From assembly GCA_016193385.1 (NCBI GenBank), contig JACPSF010000229.1, positions 5,287-11,262 of the forward strand: a stretch of DNA of 5,976 bases. The letters run 5' to 3'. The notes under the pieces were generated by a model, which was not told where the DNA came from, ran no database searches, and worked only from the letters and a program-made list of their open reading frames with translations. The first letter of the stretch is position 1; every line of letters begins with the position of its first letter. The position numbers were made by a program, and so were the translations under genes. Positions 5,821 through 5,976 of this stretch are shown in pieces. Source of the DNA: Deltaproteobacteria bacterium. Its GTDB lineage: Bacteria > Desulfobacterota_B > Binatia > UBA9968.

Positions 5821-5976
5821 TTCTTCCCGACCCCAACAAATAGACTTTTCAAGTTGAGAGGAGAATTGAATTCAATATCAGGCTCGAGGTATCTGCAAAC
5901 AAGAGACCCGCTTGATTTTCCTTGAGGTTGAAGGCGGGTGGATCGGAAGATAGCTGCTCGGCCGCCAAAGATCCAC

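Noticed and set aside
5865..5876. Perfect 12-base palindrome ATTGAATTCAAT
   Set aside because: About one such palindrome is expected by chance in a window this size, and it is not beside a gene.
5709..5976. Minus-strand frame open from the right edge to about 5709, possible partial gene
   Set aside because: No recognisable domain, reads through the REP-like motif, and composition is unlike the firm genes.

Overview
This GC-rich bacterial window holds three ordinary chromosomal genes on the left (1-4157) and an accessory segment on the right (about 4158-5976). I cannot name the organism. The long codons-in-frame genes, sigma70-like promoters and gene families fit a free-living GC-rich Gram-negative-type bacterium. 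The hairpin repeat on the right resembles repeats I associate loosely with environmental lineages such as NC10/Methylomirabilota or deltaproteobacteria, but that is memory and not a search result.

Left part. A minus-strand transaldolase of the roughly 370-residue bacterial type (16-1155, GTG start) is driven by a near-consensus promoter at 1207-1235. An approximately 420-bp gap with no convincing gene follows. A plus-strand CNNM/CorC-type membrane protein (1659-2924: DUF21 membrane domain, CBS pair, CorC_HlyC domain) converges on a minus-strand metal-dependent amidohydrolase-2 family enzyme (2937-4157), with only 12 bases between their stop codons. The amidohydrolase has its own Shine-Dalgarno sequence and a candidate promoter with a perfect TTGACA.

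Right part. A type II toxin-antitoxin operon, vapB-vapC (antitoxin 4829-5059, PIN toxin 4407-4832, minus strand, ATGA overlap), has a recognisable promoter and an inverted-repeat operator. Immediately upstream is a short reading frame (about 5221-5316, minus) that looks like the extreme C-terminus of a restriction-modification methyltransferase/specificity protein, with no intact gene around it. The whole TA-plus-remnant block lies between two direct copies of a roughly 135-bp hairpin-bearing repeat (4244-4380 and 5395-5528). Beyond the second copy there is only a doubtful small ORF and a REP-like motif.

How it fits together: the left genes are metabolic or housekeeping and appear transcribed independently. 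The right segment reads as a small mobile or decaying defence-type island: a TA module, an R-M gene stub and dispersed repeats. I found no convincing wholly new system. The most unusual structure is the repeat pair bracketing vapBC, in which each copy has lost the opposite arm of a shared hairpin.
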